From Riptortus pedestris (lineage: Eukaryota > Arthropoda > Insecta > Hemiptera > Alydidae), in assembly GCA_019009955.1 (NCBI GenBank), contig CM032232.1, positions 68,622,501 to 68,686,500 of the forward strand: a stretch of DNA of 64,000 nucleotides, read 5' to 3'. Positions 22,560 through 35,002 of the stretch are shown in pieces. Both the position numbers and the translations under genes were made by a program. Each line of letters starts with the position of its first letter. Position 1 is the first letter of the stretch. The notes beneath the pieces are model-generated. The model searched no databases, was not told the DNA's origin, and saw only the letters and a program-made list of their open reading frames with translations.

Positions 22560-22935
22560 AACATTGGCCAATATTCATTCAAGCTACAGAACATTAGTAA
22601 CTCTAGGACTTGAGTGAATGTGAGTGTGTAGGCCCTGGCTGTTGGAGAATGCTGAGAGGTAAGCCGTATTGAAACATGTCCAAGCTTCCTAGAGGTCGTA
22701 TAGTCGCCAGGGGTGGGAAGAAAGATTCTTGTGAGAGTTGAAGAAGCTATTACCGTGAATAAGGCGGAAGACCCCCCGAACTGCGCCAACCAGTGACAGT
22801 GAGCGATGGACAGGCTGTGTCCTCACCCCTGCTGAGGGAGGGGCTGGACCTTCTCAGAATCTCTCCTATCTAGGACCACCTCCAGGCCCTCAGATACCAT
22901 CGCACTGTGTCTCCTATAACCCCTAGAGGTATTTT
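22560..22935. other. GC-rich island
   Basis: Strongly G+C-richer than its surroundings (GACCCCCCGAACTGCGCC, CTGAGGGAGGGGCTGG). A minus frame of 84 codons at 22535-22789 has no recognised domain. It could be an exon, promoter or conserved non-coding element. Confidence 0.3.
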
Positions 22936-24398
22936 TTTTTGTCCCGTGGAACGCAATAAATGGTACAACGTTGTTTAAGATAATCGCATTATCTTGTGAA
23001 TTATTTTTCTAGATAGCATTAGGGTTTGACGATTTGAACAACAACAAAAAATATTGTCCGTTTTATCTTGGATTGACTGGAAGAAATGTCATAGTGAAAC
23101 ATGACAACGGAATTTCACTTTAAAAGCTGATTACTATCACCTCTTAGCCTGCCCTACCTTCACACATCCTCCTAACATTTTAAGGCTCTCTTGTCTAACT
23201 TTAGTTAGAAGCCTAGTCATTTTTGTCCATTTAACTTACTTCACTATTACAAGAAATCAATACTAAAAATTCCCTATGTTATTTTCAATTAACGTTTTCT
23301 TTACTGCTACTACATAAGATTGACTTATATTCCGACCAACTACTTTGTTCAAACTCTGATTATGATGGGACTGAAGATATTACTTGTTTATCCCAACCAA
23401 CAACTAATTTCACTAAGAGCACATCGAGCTAAATTTCAAATATTGTCATGATAGCATTCTTACTAAGGGCAACATAACGACTAGGATTTGACATAACTTC
23501 GTCTCCATTTCATTCTGAGACTCTAGAAATATGTTAGTACTTTTGTAAAACCATACATAAAGTTCTTTTCTAGTTGTCTTCAATGCTAATTATAGGAATA
23601 AGTTGTAACCCATCATCATTTTAACTGGAGTATAGGATACTTTATGTTGTTTATAAAGGTTATCTTTCGAAACCCTCGATACTTTCTTCCTCTAATACTT
23701 TCCCAAATTCGGTTTGATGATATAACCTCTGAAATCAAGATTTCAGTTAAAGAACCCTATGGGTTGGAGGCTAATAATTAGGAAAGTCAAATGAGCCTAA
23801 TAAGTCTTCTTAGCAAATAAGGTTTGAAGAATCATAGAACAATTTAAACATTATAACGGCCGTTATTTGTAAAATTGTCACTTTTTAAGGTATTTGTTTT
23901 TAATGCATTTTTGTACTGGAAATGAGGTCATACACAATCCAGATTCACTGCAAAAAAGAAAGAAGAGACCCAAGATTAAAGAAAAAAGTCAATGTTCAAA
24001 ATATTTGAGTTATTCAAAAGAAATCAAGCATAAAAAAGAAAATACCAACAAGATATCATTCGAGAAGTAGAACACCAAATTTCGTGTTTCTACACTGGAT
24101 GATATCAGCGTATAAATTATATACTCCACCCCAATGTAATTTAGCTGAATAGTTGGAAAATGCTCTCCGAAATAGGGGTGTGAAAATTTATAAATAAATG
24201 AAAGATGACAAATCACAATTTTCGTGAATTCCTATAGATTCTCTGCTGCAAGCTTAATTTTCTTCATTGATAAGAAGAGAATATATGTTTAGATCATATA
24301 TTCTATTTTTGTTTTTTGCTAATTTTAATTGGGATAAAAACCCAGAAAAAAAAGTACATATATTAAAAGTATAAGTCATTTTTGTTTTTTGCTAATCT
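22936..24398. other. Unassigned DNA
   Basis: No repeat family or convincing frame was seen. The last part (24306-24334) contains an 18-base word and adjoining flank repeated around the next family H insertion. Confidence 0.4.
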
Positions 24399-24872
24399 TT
24401 AGCAGATTTCCCTTAAGGGAATGTTTGTTAACGCTCTAGTGGTCGCAATTTTTTTGATTTTTTTGATCGTACCAAACTCGATATTTAAACGTTTTATGCT
24501 TAATGACAGATCGAGTTCGTTAATGGCTGAAATCGGACCAGTGGGAGGTGGGGGGTTTAGAGGGGGGATTTTAGAAAATTCAGTATATCTCCGTTACTTT
24601 ACGTCGGATCAAAAAATTGTATAGAACAAATCTTATTGCAAATTAAATTTACTATAAATATTATTCTATACATTTATTCTCTATATTGAATATTAACCGA
24701 TTTATTTGTATTTGTATTAAAAGTGGGCGGATAACGGACGAGTGAGTTTCCCGCCAAAATCTAGTTCTGCCGTTTCCGTAACTGTTCGACTCTCGTATGG
24801 AGATTTCCCTATTGTATAACTTTACGTGGGAAATCTGCTTAGTTTACGCATCCCCTGCGTGACGGACTTTTT
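24399..24872 (+). mobile_element. Family H copy, left deletion, both ends present
   Basis: The palindromic end is cut after AGCAGATTTCCCTTAAGGGA and joins directly to TGTTTGTTAACGCTCTAG, so the left part and AT site are deleted. The body is good, the short tail has TTCCCGCCAAAATCTAG, and the end is TGCGTGACGGACTTTTT. The local flanks suggest insertion into a TTT target. Confidence 0.9.
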
Positions 24873-25069
24873 CAATTGGGATTTCATTTTAAATATTATT
24901 TCAATTTAGTTATACGTTATTTCTTTACGTATTATATATTTATTTTCTTCGTCCAACTATTTTTTTTATTTAACTTCATAAAGTTTTTTTATTAGCATTT
25001 GATTTTTTTGGCGTACCTTATCAGCCGTAGGCAAGTCGTGGAAATGATTATATTTAGAAAGGATAATAT

Positions 25070-25500
25070 GATTGGGTCAAAAACCAGCAAATAAACACAG
25101 ATAGTCATGTGACTGTGTCCGTGAAACTCTGATTAGGCCAGTGGATAAATTATACAGAAGCATTAGGTACCAGTAAAAAAGTAGGGGAGGTGGAGAGGGG
25201 TCGGAGTAAGCAGGCATTAAACAAATGGACCATTAAATAGCGGTTATATTCTGTTAGCTACAATCAGTTAATAGGAGTTAGTTGGGAGGGAAGGCTTTAT
25301 GGGAAGTCGAGGGGACGGTTTTATGGTCAGTTGTGACAACTACATAATATATGGGCATGGCCCCTATAAACAGCCACCAATACATAAATTAAATATACTG
25401 CCGTCATCAGCAACAAGTACCACCCCCCAGGAAGTGTGTGATTAGCTTCGGTAGTTAAACTTCAACCAATACAAACAGTACATAACCATTATATTCACAG
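25070..25500. other. Moderately GC-richer block
   Basis: Contains G-rich words such as GGGGAGGTGGAGAGGGGTCG and CCACCCCCCAGGAAGTGTG. No long open frame or repeat match was seen. A regulatory or untranslated region is possible but unsupported. Confidence 0.25.
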
Positions 25501-25932
25501 AGATTTGTTCAGCTTTGTTTTATCTCTTAATTTATGTAACGGCGCCTTTTCACGTCGCAACTCATCATTTTATCTCTCGATTATTAAAGAGTCGATATTG
25601 AATTCTCGATATAAAAATGTGAATATTATTTTTATAACAGACATTGAATTAATAATTTCATTTTTTCTTATTTTTTTGGAATAAAAAAATATTCTCACCA
25701 GTATTACGCCTTAAAAATAATTAAAGCAGAGAGAAATAAAAATAATCGATTTTATTCTGTTTACACTAACGTTTATAGGCTTTACAATTCACAGAGCATT
25801 TATGCCTCAGTATCATAATAACAATTTGTGTTAGCTGAGGGTCAAGTTTGACGGTTAGAAGTTAAAAAAACGGCAAAAATTGACATTTGGAGAGGAGTAT
25901 TTCTCCTCAATCAATGCACTGATATTAAAAAT
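25501..25932. other. Unassigned AT-rich DNA
   Basis: Poor in G+C; no feature recognised. Confidence 0.4.
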
Positions 25933-26136
25933 ACTGAGAAAGAGATAGATAAATTATTTATTAACATCCTCTTTTTGCAACTGAGGCTGATTAGGACGGG
26001 TTATCTACAGGTTACCACCCTTTTCTAGCTAGGATGGGAATAAGGATTTTATTTAATAAATTCGTCACTAAATAAATTCCTATTACGCAGGCGGGGATCG
26101 AACTCGCCACTATAGATTTACCACTGAGAAAGAGAT
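25933..26136 (-). mobile_element. SINE with 14-bp target site duplication
   Basis: SINE body at 25947-26122 on the minus strand, flanked by ACTGAGAAAGAGAT at 25933-25946 and again at 26123-26136. The B-box-like region (CGAGTTCGATCCCCGCC on minus) is present, but the head upstream is cut, so this is a 5'-truncated insertion. The exact direct repeat is strong evidence for target-primed reverse transcription. Confidence 0.9.
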
Positions 26137-26140
26137 GCAT

Positions 26141-26506
26141 CAAGTGAATAAATAAATACAAACGATAATAATAAACCTCCAGACGGGAAAGAAAACTTCT
26201 CACAGGAAAGAAAAACAATTACGGAAATATAACTGAATATAAAATATTAATTTTATTGAAAACTAATTACTACATCTGGTACTGTAATTTATAATGGATC
26301 AGAATAATTTTTATTTCAATCAACAAAATTTTAATAGTCGAAGAACAAAAGAAGGAGGGAGGGGGGTAACGATAACGTATTTGCATTTATCTAGTATAAT
26401 AAAGGTCTCTTGAAAACAATTTATAGTATTTAAGCTTCAAATAATGTGGTTTATTACATAATAAAGTATTGTTTATATAACATGAGTAGTGGGGGTTTGC
26501 TGAAGG

Positions 26507-26574
<68 letters not shown>

Positions 26575-26637
26575 TTGAACGGACCTCATTTTCGTCATCT
26601 ACTGGGTAGACAATTCAGAGACAATCGAAAATAGTAT
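26141..26637 (-). mobile_element. Family H copy, tail plus AT run, body missing
   Basis: The long tail (AAACCTCCAGACGGGAAAG to GTGGGGGTTTGCTGAAGGC) joins directly to a long (AT)n at about 26508-26570, then to TTTTGAACGGACCTCATTTT and part of the left end. The whole central body is gone. Confidence 0.85.
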
Positions 26638-26999
26638 ATATGTCAAATTTATAAAGTTTTAATATTCTTTTAGAATCCAATGACACATTAACAGCATTAT
26701 TTCCTTGCCTAATTTCACTTTTTGATAGTTTCGGTTGCATTTTTAGATTGCATATTTTATTTTTTTAAGTCTTCTTTTTTTGTATTTTAATATTAAATTA
26801 TTCATCTTGATACACATTTTACATCCTTATATCTAATATCAATAGCCTTTATTTTCCTTAATAAAGGCAAATAAATAATAAGAGTACTTTTAATGTTTCT
26901 TTTTCTCCCTATTTCATCGTTGAGAATTGTCTCAATAATAATGTACGGACTTAAAATTTTATTTAATGAAACTAACGTTCAATTGGTGATTTCGAGAAT
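26638..26999. other. AT-rich DNA, possible SINE trace
   Basis: Mostly unassigned. About 26868-26990 faintly resembles the SINE (AAATAAATAATAAG, AAATTTTATTTAATGAA) but is too diverged to call. Confidence 0.3.
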
Positions 27000-27265
27000 C
27001 CTCTCTGAGATCAATGTTAACTAAACGAGTCTCGCCCATAAGGAGCAGCTGAGGCGCTAAGTCAAAGCAAGCCAGTGGAAAACGTGGTCAGTTCCAGCTG
27101 TCCCGAGCAGCAGTCACAACAAGTGTTATCCAGGACAATTCGCTGGAGGAAGGAGGAGGGGACTAAGAAGAAAGGAAAACCGGGACAATGGCTTCGGGTT
27201 TGGGACCCATTCTACGGATTGCTCCTGATTTATGCCGAGTCCAACTTAAGAGTTCTCTAATTGAG
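27000..27265 (+). other. Open frame of unknown status
   Basis: A stop-bounded frame runs from about 27043 to 27260, about 70 codons, in a locally GC-richer block. It contains RTIRWRKEEGTKKKGKPG and ends WDPFYGLLLIYAESN plus a short tail. There is no ATG near the front, so if real it would be an exon. I do not recognise it, and no clear acceptor or poly(A) signal was identified. Confidence 0.25.
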
Positions 27266-27816
27266 TTCTTAAGTTGTTTGGCCCTACGATTAGTTCCGGA
27301 AATAACAATGGTTCGGTGCCTGGAGAACCATCAGACAATGGCTGTACAGCAAGTGACCTTTTAGTTATGGTAACTAATGTTTCTAATCGTGAATGAACCT
27401 TTCTATCGTAAATTGAAATTCATAATGAGGAACAAATTTGTCATGTATTTTATTACCAAGATTAATAAATTATAGTTGACTAGTCCATCGAGTAAGGATA
27501 ACATTATAACTTGCCCCAATTTTAAAGACCTATTCTCCGCGTATGAAACACACACTCTCCTGCAATGCCCGGATGTTCAGTGAACAAGGTACCCTTGCCT
27601 TTATTGTTTTCAGATTGATTTCCTTTGATTATAATTAAAAACTGTTAAATATCGCTGATTAAATATCGAGTCATGCAACAATCAAGTAAACAACGCCACT
27701 GCATTGTCCTTTTTTGCTTGAAACTAGAGGGTCTCCTCACCTTCTGGTCTCCCTCTGAGCAATGTCCTGATTTAAAAATATGTGTTGAATTTAGATAAGA
27801 CTGAAACATAATGTTC
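27266..27816. other. Unassigned DNA
   Basis: No feature recognised. Confidence 0.4.
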
Positions 27817-27945
27817 TGAGTTGGTATTCTGGCCGGTGGAAGTGACTTCTAATGAAGGTAGGATGAAAGAATCGGCTATGCTTCCACTGTAATAATTTAT
27901 TAAAACGGCAGAGCGCTTTCGATGCAGTGCATAATCGTTAGTGCC
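27817..27945 (-). repeat. Hammerhead-bearing repeat, copy 2
   Basis: Reverse copy of the 9.8-kb repeat. The ribozyme-like part is 27907-27945 on the minus strand. It has GGCA/TGCC stem I, core CTAACGA (consensus G changed to A), ATGC/GCAT in stem II, GAAA, AGCGCT as stem III and a C at the cleavage position. The core change suggests it is inactive. The body contains TTCTGAGTTGGTATTCTGGC on the plus strand. Confidence 0.65.
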
Positions 27946-28279
27946 CTGTTGAGACAAAAAAACAATAATTGATATCTCCATTTAAATATTTTATATAAGG
28001 AGTAAAATCGATAACATATAACTATAAATTAGATAATCGTCAACCATGAAACATCAATCGAGTGAAATAAATGCTTATAAAGAAATCGTATCAGAAGGAG
28101 TAGGTGTTAAAGAGTTAATAATATGGCGCACATTAATATTTTATCTAGGTGGAAACTTTGTAGAAATTAGCTTACTCAAAATATATTAATATATATTTTC
28201 GTGTTTTTGTATGCAAACATAATTGCTAGTACCACTCTACACCTAGAAGTAATTGAGAAGCTACTTTAATAATAATAAT

Positions 28280-28480
28280 AGTGATCTTTGGATGGCACTG
28301 GTTCACGAGTTCAAGATTGGCAACTCATAGCATTGACTCCCGTAGATCCTGACTACTGGCACCTTCGGACGTACGAAGGCCCTTCTATCTACTGCAGCTA
28401 ATTCATTCCACAAGTAGTTGTCCTCCCTGGTTAACGGGTGCCATATACATCACTCGCTACGTAAAACAAGAATGGAAATC
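28280..28480. repeat. Diverged repeat shared with 59.65 kb
   Basis: Contains CCTGGTTAACGGGTGCCAT and CACTCGCTACGTAAAACAAG, matched at 59640-59705 by TTGGTTAACGGGTGGTTG and CACTCACTACGTAAAAAC. The family is not recognised. Confidence 0.4.
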
Positions 28481-29597
28481 TTCAATGTAGACAACAAACA
28501 CAAAAGCTTATACACAGAAATATGTATAATACCAAACATCTCCATATATATAGTTCTCTGTGTGTTTATATACATGTGAATGTGTTTAAGTAATTTAACT
28601 TTTATCATAAACTAGTTTGGATAGATTTACAAGTGGTACGATGTTAAAAAAATCTTGATTCGAGTCCAATGAATTAAGGAAATTTGCTAATATCGGAGGA
28701 GTGGAATTCACTAGAATTAGAAAACAGGGCTCCGAATATATTTAATTTTTATTTTTGGAGGTTGGTAACTTTTCACTCATAATGAGCTTTTTATTATTCA
28801 GAAGTACCATAAATCTTATTTGCATTATACTCCAGCTACCTTTCTTCCTCATTAAGTAAATTATACTATGATATAAGATTGAGTGCTAAAGTTGAAGAAC
28901 TCTCGTTGTATATAAATCGGGCTAAGGGTTAAGCAACATTAAGTAATTTACAAATTGGTTTATTTTCTCGACAAGTTCATGTTTTTCTCAACATGTTCTT
29001 GTGTGTTTAATCATAAGTCTAGTTCTTGAAGCATCTTGCTGGGAAGATGTTGAGCGAATAAAGTCAATTAAATCACTTTAAGTGTAGTTTGTGACAATAT
29101 GGCTCAATTTACTTATGGAATGGCATACAAATTAAGTATTTCATCAATTAAAGTGTCTAAACTATTTGGAGTATTGTATTGTGTAGAGTACTATTGGTTG
29201 CTTAATCAATATTTGAATGGATTGCCCAACATATTGGTCAAGTCTTTCGAAATGGTGATGAATGTGTTCGCTTTTGTGTACAGTACTGTGAAGGAAACTA
29301 ATATTGCTGTGTATTGAGCCCCCGGATGGTGTCCAACAAATATTGATTTTGGGCTACCTTGCACGTCAATAAGATGTTCTAAAACCACAACCAAGAACTC
29401 AAGCAGTTTTAATTTACTAACAGGAGGGATATTTTGTGAATAGAACTAAGAATACTTCAGATAGAATATTTACAGGCCTTCTCACTTTTTTTAATAATAG
29501 AGGGGCTAATAATTTTATTCAGTGAGCCCATAAATAAATGAATACTCATGTAGTTATATGGGCACTTGAACTGATTCTATTTCCCATATTTTGGTCA
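28481..29597. other. Unassigned AT-rich DNA
   Basis: Opposed short frames at 29099-29317 (plus) and 29206-29394 (minus) have no motifs. No repeat was recognised. Confidence 0.4.
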
Positions 29598-30500
29598 ATT
29601 TAAAGGATTGCCCTGCGTGTAGGCCAGTTAAGCCGACGTTTTGGACAATTTTAAGGGCGTGCTAGCCTGTTCAAAGTATTCGTATGACAGTTCAAAAGAC
29701 GAGCTGGTGAGTTTTAGGAGCCTGTAAGGCCTTTCAAAGGACTTCTTTGCAAGTTCAAAGGACTTCTTTGCAAGTTCAAAGGACTTCTTTGCAAGTTCAA
29801 AGGACTTCTTTGCAAGTTCAAAGGACTTCTTTGCAAGTTCAAAGGACTTCTTTGCAAGTTCAAAGGACTGCTTTGCAAGTTCAAAGGACTTCTTTGCAAG
29901 TTCAAAGAACGTGTATGGCAGTTCAAAGCACGTACTGGCCAGTTATTAGGGTGAATAGGGCAGTTCAAAGGACGTGCTGGCCAGATCAAAGGATGTGTAT
30001 TGCGATTCAAAGGTCGTGGAGTGCAATTTAAAGGACGTGCTGGCTTAGTCCAAGGACGAGCTGGATAGTTCAAAGGTCGTGTAGTGCAATTCTAAGGACG
30101 TGTAGTGCAACTCAAAGGACGTGTTGTCCAGTTCAAAGGACGTGTAGTGCAATTCAAATGACGTGTAGTGCAACTCAAAGGACGTGCTATCCAGTTCAAA
30201 TTTCGTGTAGTGGAGTTCATAGGTGTTTCGTGCAATTCAAAGGACGTGCTGTCCAGTTCACAGGTCGTGTAGCGGAGTTCAAAGGACGTGTAATGCAACT
30301 CAAAGGACGTGCTGTCCAGTTCAAAGGTCGGGTAGTGGAGTTCAAAGGTCGTGTAGTGCAACTCAAAGGACGTGATGTCCAGTTCAAAGGACGTGTAGTG
30401 CAATTCAAAGGACGTGATGGCATGTTCACCCAGGCCGCGAAGGGCAGTTCAAAGTGATTGTTGAACATTTTTAAGGACGTGCAGGGCAGACGTACTTCTT
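29598..30500. repeat. 21-bp minisatellite array
   Basis: About 900 bp of tandem units with a 21-base period. The core has about eight near-identical units of AAAGGACTTCTTTGCAAGTTC (21 bases; boundary arbitrary). These grade rightward into diverged units built on GGACGTGTAGTGCAATTC and GGACGTGCTGTCCAGTTC. Because 21 is a multiple of three, several frames on both strands stay open (up to 119 codons) and encode 7-residue repeats such as RSPLNLQ. I treat these as by-products of the array. Confidence 0.92.
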
Positions 30501-31310
30501 TTCGTCACCACCACTGTACGTACAACTCCAATATTTGACTTTCCACAAGAGTTCAGTTGTTTATGAATGCTCCACTTCCCAAGCTGATTGGAATGAAACT
30601 AAATGGGAGTGAGCTCTATTTACGATCATCAATTTACTCGACCTTGCGACACCTTTTCCTTAAGATCAATCTGCTAAACTATATAATACTCAGACTAATC
30701 ATTTTTGAATTCAATATTATTTACTTCAGGTAATAATTAGGTGGGACTTTACAAACACGAGAAAGACATTTTGCTATCCTATTAAAATACCCAAATGCTT
30801 TCATGAGTTCGAAAATGGATCTGTGCATTTAGCACAGGGTAAGTAAACCAAAAATATTTGCGAAGCTCGGCTTACTATTTATTTTGGAATTGCAATTCAT
30901 AGGAGCACGAATTCAATTAATGTTGATTATTACGGGCGTTTTAATCCTTCCTAAATGTTTCGAACATTCGTCAGTATTTTTTAATTTATACACCGCAAGT
31001 GACATCAAATTGACCATGTTTAAATAACCCTTGTCTTATGTAATCAGAGAATTTTAATTTGTTAAAATTTCTATCATAGGAAATCGAAGTGAGCTTTTAT
31101 GCCCTCTACAAATCCCATGAGCTTACTTTAAATGCGCATTGGGTAAAAGAAGAGGAATAAATTGAGGAAATTATGCAGGGAAATGAGGGGAATTATGGCC
31201 ATTAATATTCCAAAATGGGGGATGCGAGAGAGTGGTTGGGATATCACGTAACGTCCTTCCATCTTCTAAGCGCCAGCTTACAGGCATTAAACTGATTTTA
31301 TAGACCAACT
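30501..31310. other. Unassigned DNA
   Basis: No feature recognised. Confidence 0.4.
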
Positions 31311-31352
31311 ACCAAAATAGCTCAACGGCTAAAGCACCCATCCATCTAATAT
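31311..31352 (+). mobile_element. tRNA-like SINE head, truncated
   Basis: AATAGCTCAACGGCTAAAGC resembles a tRNA A-box region. It is followed by CACCCATCCATCT and then an AT run, with no B-box. It differs from the main SINE family here. Confidence 0.4.
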
Positions 31353-31353
31353 G

Positions 31354-31389
<36 letters not shown>

Positions 31390-32888
31390 ATATTTCATAA
31401 AGAATTGCTAATTCGTCGAGGGTAGTTTATATGTTCAAAAAGGAAAATTATAAGCTTAGCAAGATCCTTCTCTTTGAGTGGTCTTGAACTACGTATAGCC
31501 CATTGAAAGTCCTGAATAAATTGTCTTTGCAGAAAATGTTTAGTAATTTGAAATTAAGATGAAAATATCATCATTTCATGGAAAAATGAATTCCACCTAC
31601 ATTCAATGAATGCTCTAATAAGTTAACAGACTTATGCATATATATATATTAATGGATTAAATATCTCTATTCCTAATATTTGACTGCACGAAATACATAA
31701 AACTAATGCAAGAATTAATAATAATGATAAATTTAAAAGTGCGTTAAAAGGACCCGCTACGAAGTGCCAGAGCCGTTATTTGAATACTATACATATTTCA
31801 TGAAATACTTACACTGCATTGATATCTTACAATAACTCATCATTGAACGTATTTCCATATAATTTGTATCTATTATTTTATTTTTATTTTTTTCCTTTAT
31901 TTATTTTTTATTATTATTTACTTAATTATCTGTAAAAAATAACTAAACAAAAAAAGTTACTAACAGAATATATTTTGTAATTTATTGCTATGTTATTTGT
32001 ACAGATTTGTGAATGAAATTAAAAATGCATTAAGCACAAAAAGCATTTAATATCTAAGACGGTGCATGCAGAAAATGAAGTTCCTTCTCATAGGGTTACT
32101 ATATCGTAAAAAAAAACAATAAAAAAAATAGCTCTTTTAATGTATAGAGTAATTAAATTTTTAAATAACTTTCTTAAGCCCGTGCTGGATTGAATTCCCT
32201 GAATTGCAAAACTATTCTGTTGGCTATAAGGAACATGTTCCAACTAGATGTTCGTTTATTAGATATTATCAAGGAATAGATGAAGACATTAAAATTATCA
32301 GATTATCTCTCCGTTGCTAACAATAAAGCGGATTTGAAATTATTGGAAAGGGTAGCAGAACAATGAATTCGTTTGAGACCTCTTTCGCTAATTCTACTAA
32401 CCTAAAATGGCTCTCAAAATGCCATAAACCTCTTTTTTAGGAATAAGAATTTAAATCCCTTAGTATATCAAATAAAGTGTTTGGTGAAAGAAATGACATT
32501 TAGTATATTTGAATTGACATTAGACTCGGTACCTGGCTTTCTAGGCATTCGTGGGATCTAAGACTTTCTGCACATATCATGTGCCAATTATCACTCTGCC
32601 GAATTATATTTAATGGGAGCTGTGAGTGAGAATTCCAGAATTACCAATCAATTAACGGCAGTTTTACAAGGAAAATGAATTGTTAAGAATAGTGTTACAA
32701 TAAATAATAATGCAAGGGAAGTTGGACTATCATGACGGAAGGTAAGACCATAAAATAATGACTATAGTTAATAGTGACAAAATATTCAAGGCGTTATTTC
32801 TATTTTTAAGTTTCCTTCATTAAAACCTCCCTCCGTATTATAACACTAAAGACAATAAGTATTGTTAACATCGGGTTTGTTTTAAAAT
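31353..32888. other. AT-rich DNA with an AT microsatellite
   Basis: An (AT)n occurs at 31360-31386. The rest, including very AT-rich 31860-31990, shows no recognisable gene or repeat. Confidence 0.4.
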
Positions 32889-33360
32889 AAAAGTCCGTCA
32901 CGCAGGGGCTGCGTAAACTAAGCAGATTTTCCACGTGAAGTATTACAATACAGAAATCTGCCTAATAACAGCAGTAGTAAGGAATCTCTAAATCTATTCA
33001 CGAAGGACGAACAGTTACGGAAACGGCGGCCCTAGCTCTCGGCGGAAAGTCCCGAACATAGCCGACTCTTGCCGACCCCACACATAATACAAATGCAAAT
33101 ATCTCGGTTAATATTCAAGATAGAGAATAAATGTATAGAACAATATTTTTAGTACATTTAATTTGCCATAAGATTGGTTCTATATAATTTTTTGATCCAA
33201 CGTATGGTAGCGGAGATATTTCGAAAATCCCCCCTCTAAACCCTCCTCCCACTGGTCAGATTTCAACCGTTAACGAACTAGATCTGTGTTAGCATAAAAC
33301 GTTTAAATATCGAGTTTGGTAACGATCAAACAAAGATTGCGGCCGCTAGAGCGTTAACAG

Positions 33361-33421
<61 letters not shown>

Positions 33422-33544
33422 GTTGAACGGACCTCATTTTCGTCATCTCCGGGTAGGATCGATGGACATTTGAATAAATTTTTCGAAACTCGCGTCATGA
33501 GTACGACCTTAATAGCTGATTTCCCCTAAGGGAAATCTGCTAAA
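32889..33544 (-). mobile_element. Family H copy, complete
   Basis: A near-complete reference copy in reverse. It has hairpin end AAAAGTCCGTCACGCAGGGG, inverse subterminal word AAGCAGATTTTCC, and the longer form of the short tail (AGTAAGGAATCTCTAAATC, shared with 63.7 kb). The body is complete, with (AT)n at 33365-33420, the left part, and palindromic end GATTTCCCCTAAGGGAAATC plus TGCTAAAA. Both outer flanks are A-runs, which read as T-runs in the forward sense. Confidence 0.93.
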
Positions 33545-35002
33545 ATGAACTGAAAGTGTCAACTGGATGAAAGTTACCATCTGCTGTAGACGTGGCTGTT
33601 CCGGCAGGAAGTGCGCCCCCCACCCTCCAATGTTTTACTTAAAATAAAAAAATTGTGCGCTAATGAAGAGGAGGTTCAATATTCACCGTTCAAAGCCTAT
33701 ATTCACCGATGAGAAAGAACATTGAAAAGTGTTTTATGGTTTTGTTCGGTCTCTTGTGTTTCTCTGGGATTTAGGATTATATTTTATACAATTGATTATC
33801 TCCAGGAGTCATAAACTTATCTGAAATATGGTATTACTTATTCTGATGCTGTAGAAAGTTTTTCCCGGAATGCCTGTCCGTTACTGCTTAATTAAAGATG
33901 GGTTCGGCAACAAAATAAATAATATTGGTCGTCAATTTTATATTGCGGCATTAATATACCCCGAATGCTTTCGATTTCGAAGACCGCTTTTTAAATATCT
34001 TTTAATGAATTGCTCCTCTTCCTGGAAGTGGGCTATCTCAATAAATTATACTTTTGATCTTTATACTATTTACTTAAAAATCTTAAAAAAAAAAATGTTA
34101 AGACACTGTGTTTAATGAAGTTCAAATGGAATAAAAAACGTTTGTTTCTGTTTTAACCCCAATCCTTTTAAATGTCAAGCTTAGAGACTTGAAAATACTC
34201 TAATAATAATAAGAGACTATCTTTTCTAACTTTATGCCAATTTTACCAACTACATATAATACGATGTGTCTTGATAACAAATTATAAAACTATATAGGAT
34301 TAGTGAGAAGTAATTATATATGTTTAAATGAATACGCAAAACTTAGGCAAACAAATAATATATTATAATGCATAAAATACATTTCAGTTATTGATTAAAA
34401 ACATTAATAATGAAATCTATATTATTCAATTATAACAAATGTTCCCAAACTATAGTTGTATAATAAATAAATTTCAGTGTTACCAACTTTATTAAAAGAT
34501 TAATTATAAAATTTTAATTGATTTTTATTACATTACACTGGTTTAAATAGTTAACTAAGTATAAAATTCCACTTGAATAGCTAGGCTCAAAGCATCGGCT
34601 TTACGGCCCAGAAAATATTTAAATTAACACCAAATTCGTTGGGCTGAAAATACTTCAATCTGTAAAAATATGTCATTATAGATAATTTAAAGAAAAAGTA
34701 TAATTAAAAGAACATTTATTAAGAAATATAAAGACATTATAGATTGTGATGCTATTATAGATAGCCATTACTAAAGACAGACTTTTGAAGACATTTCATG
34801 GTGATGTTATTACTAATATATTGATTGGACAACAGGTTTCTTAACTAGAATGAATTAAACCATAAGGCTTTGAAGGGTTTACGAAAAATGTCTAACCTAG
34901 TATTAAATACTCTTATATTAAAAAGGAATATATAATTCATTCAATGGTGTCGAAAGAACGCACGTGCTTGTGTGTAATGAATATATATATATATATATAT
35001 AT
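33545..35002. other. Unassigned AT-rich DNA
   Basis: An 81-codon ATG frame at 33870-34115 (MPVRYCLIKDGFGN) ends in a Lys run and shows no recognised domain. A short (AT)n lies at 34981-35003. Confidence 0.35.

Noticed and set aside
29754..29910. Regular 21-bp repeats as a possible CRISPR array
   Set aside because: Units are directly adjacent with no unique spacers, and the genome is animal-like.
29714..30468. Several 83-119 codon frames giving repetitive proteins on both strands
   Set aside because: All come from the 21-bp tandem array, whose period preserves every frame; no start context or flanking exon supports a gene.
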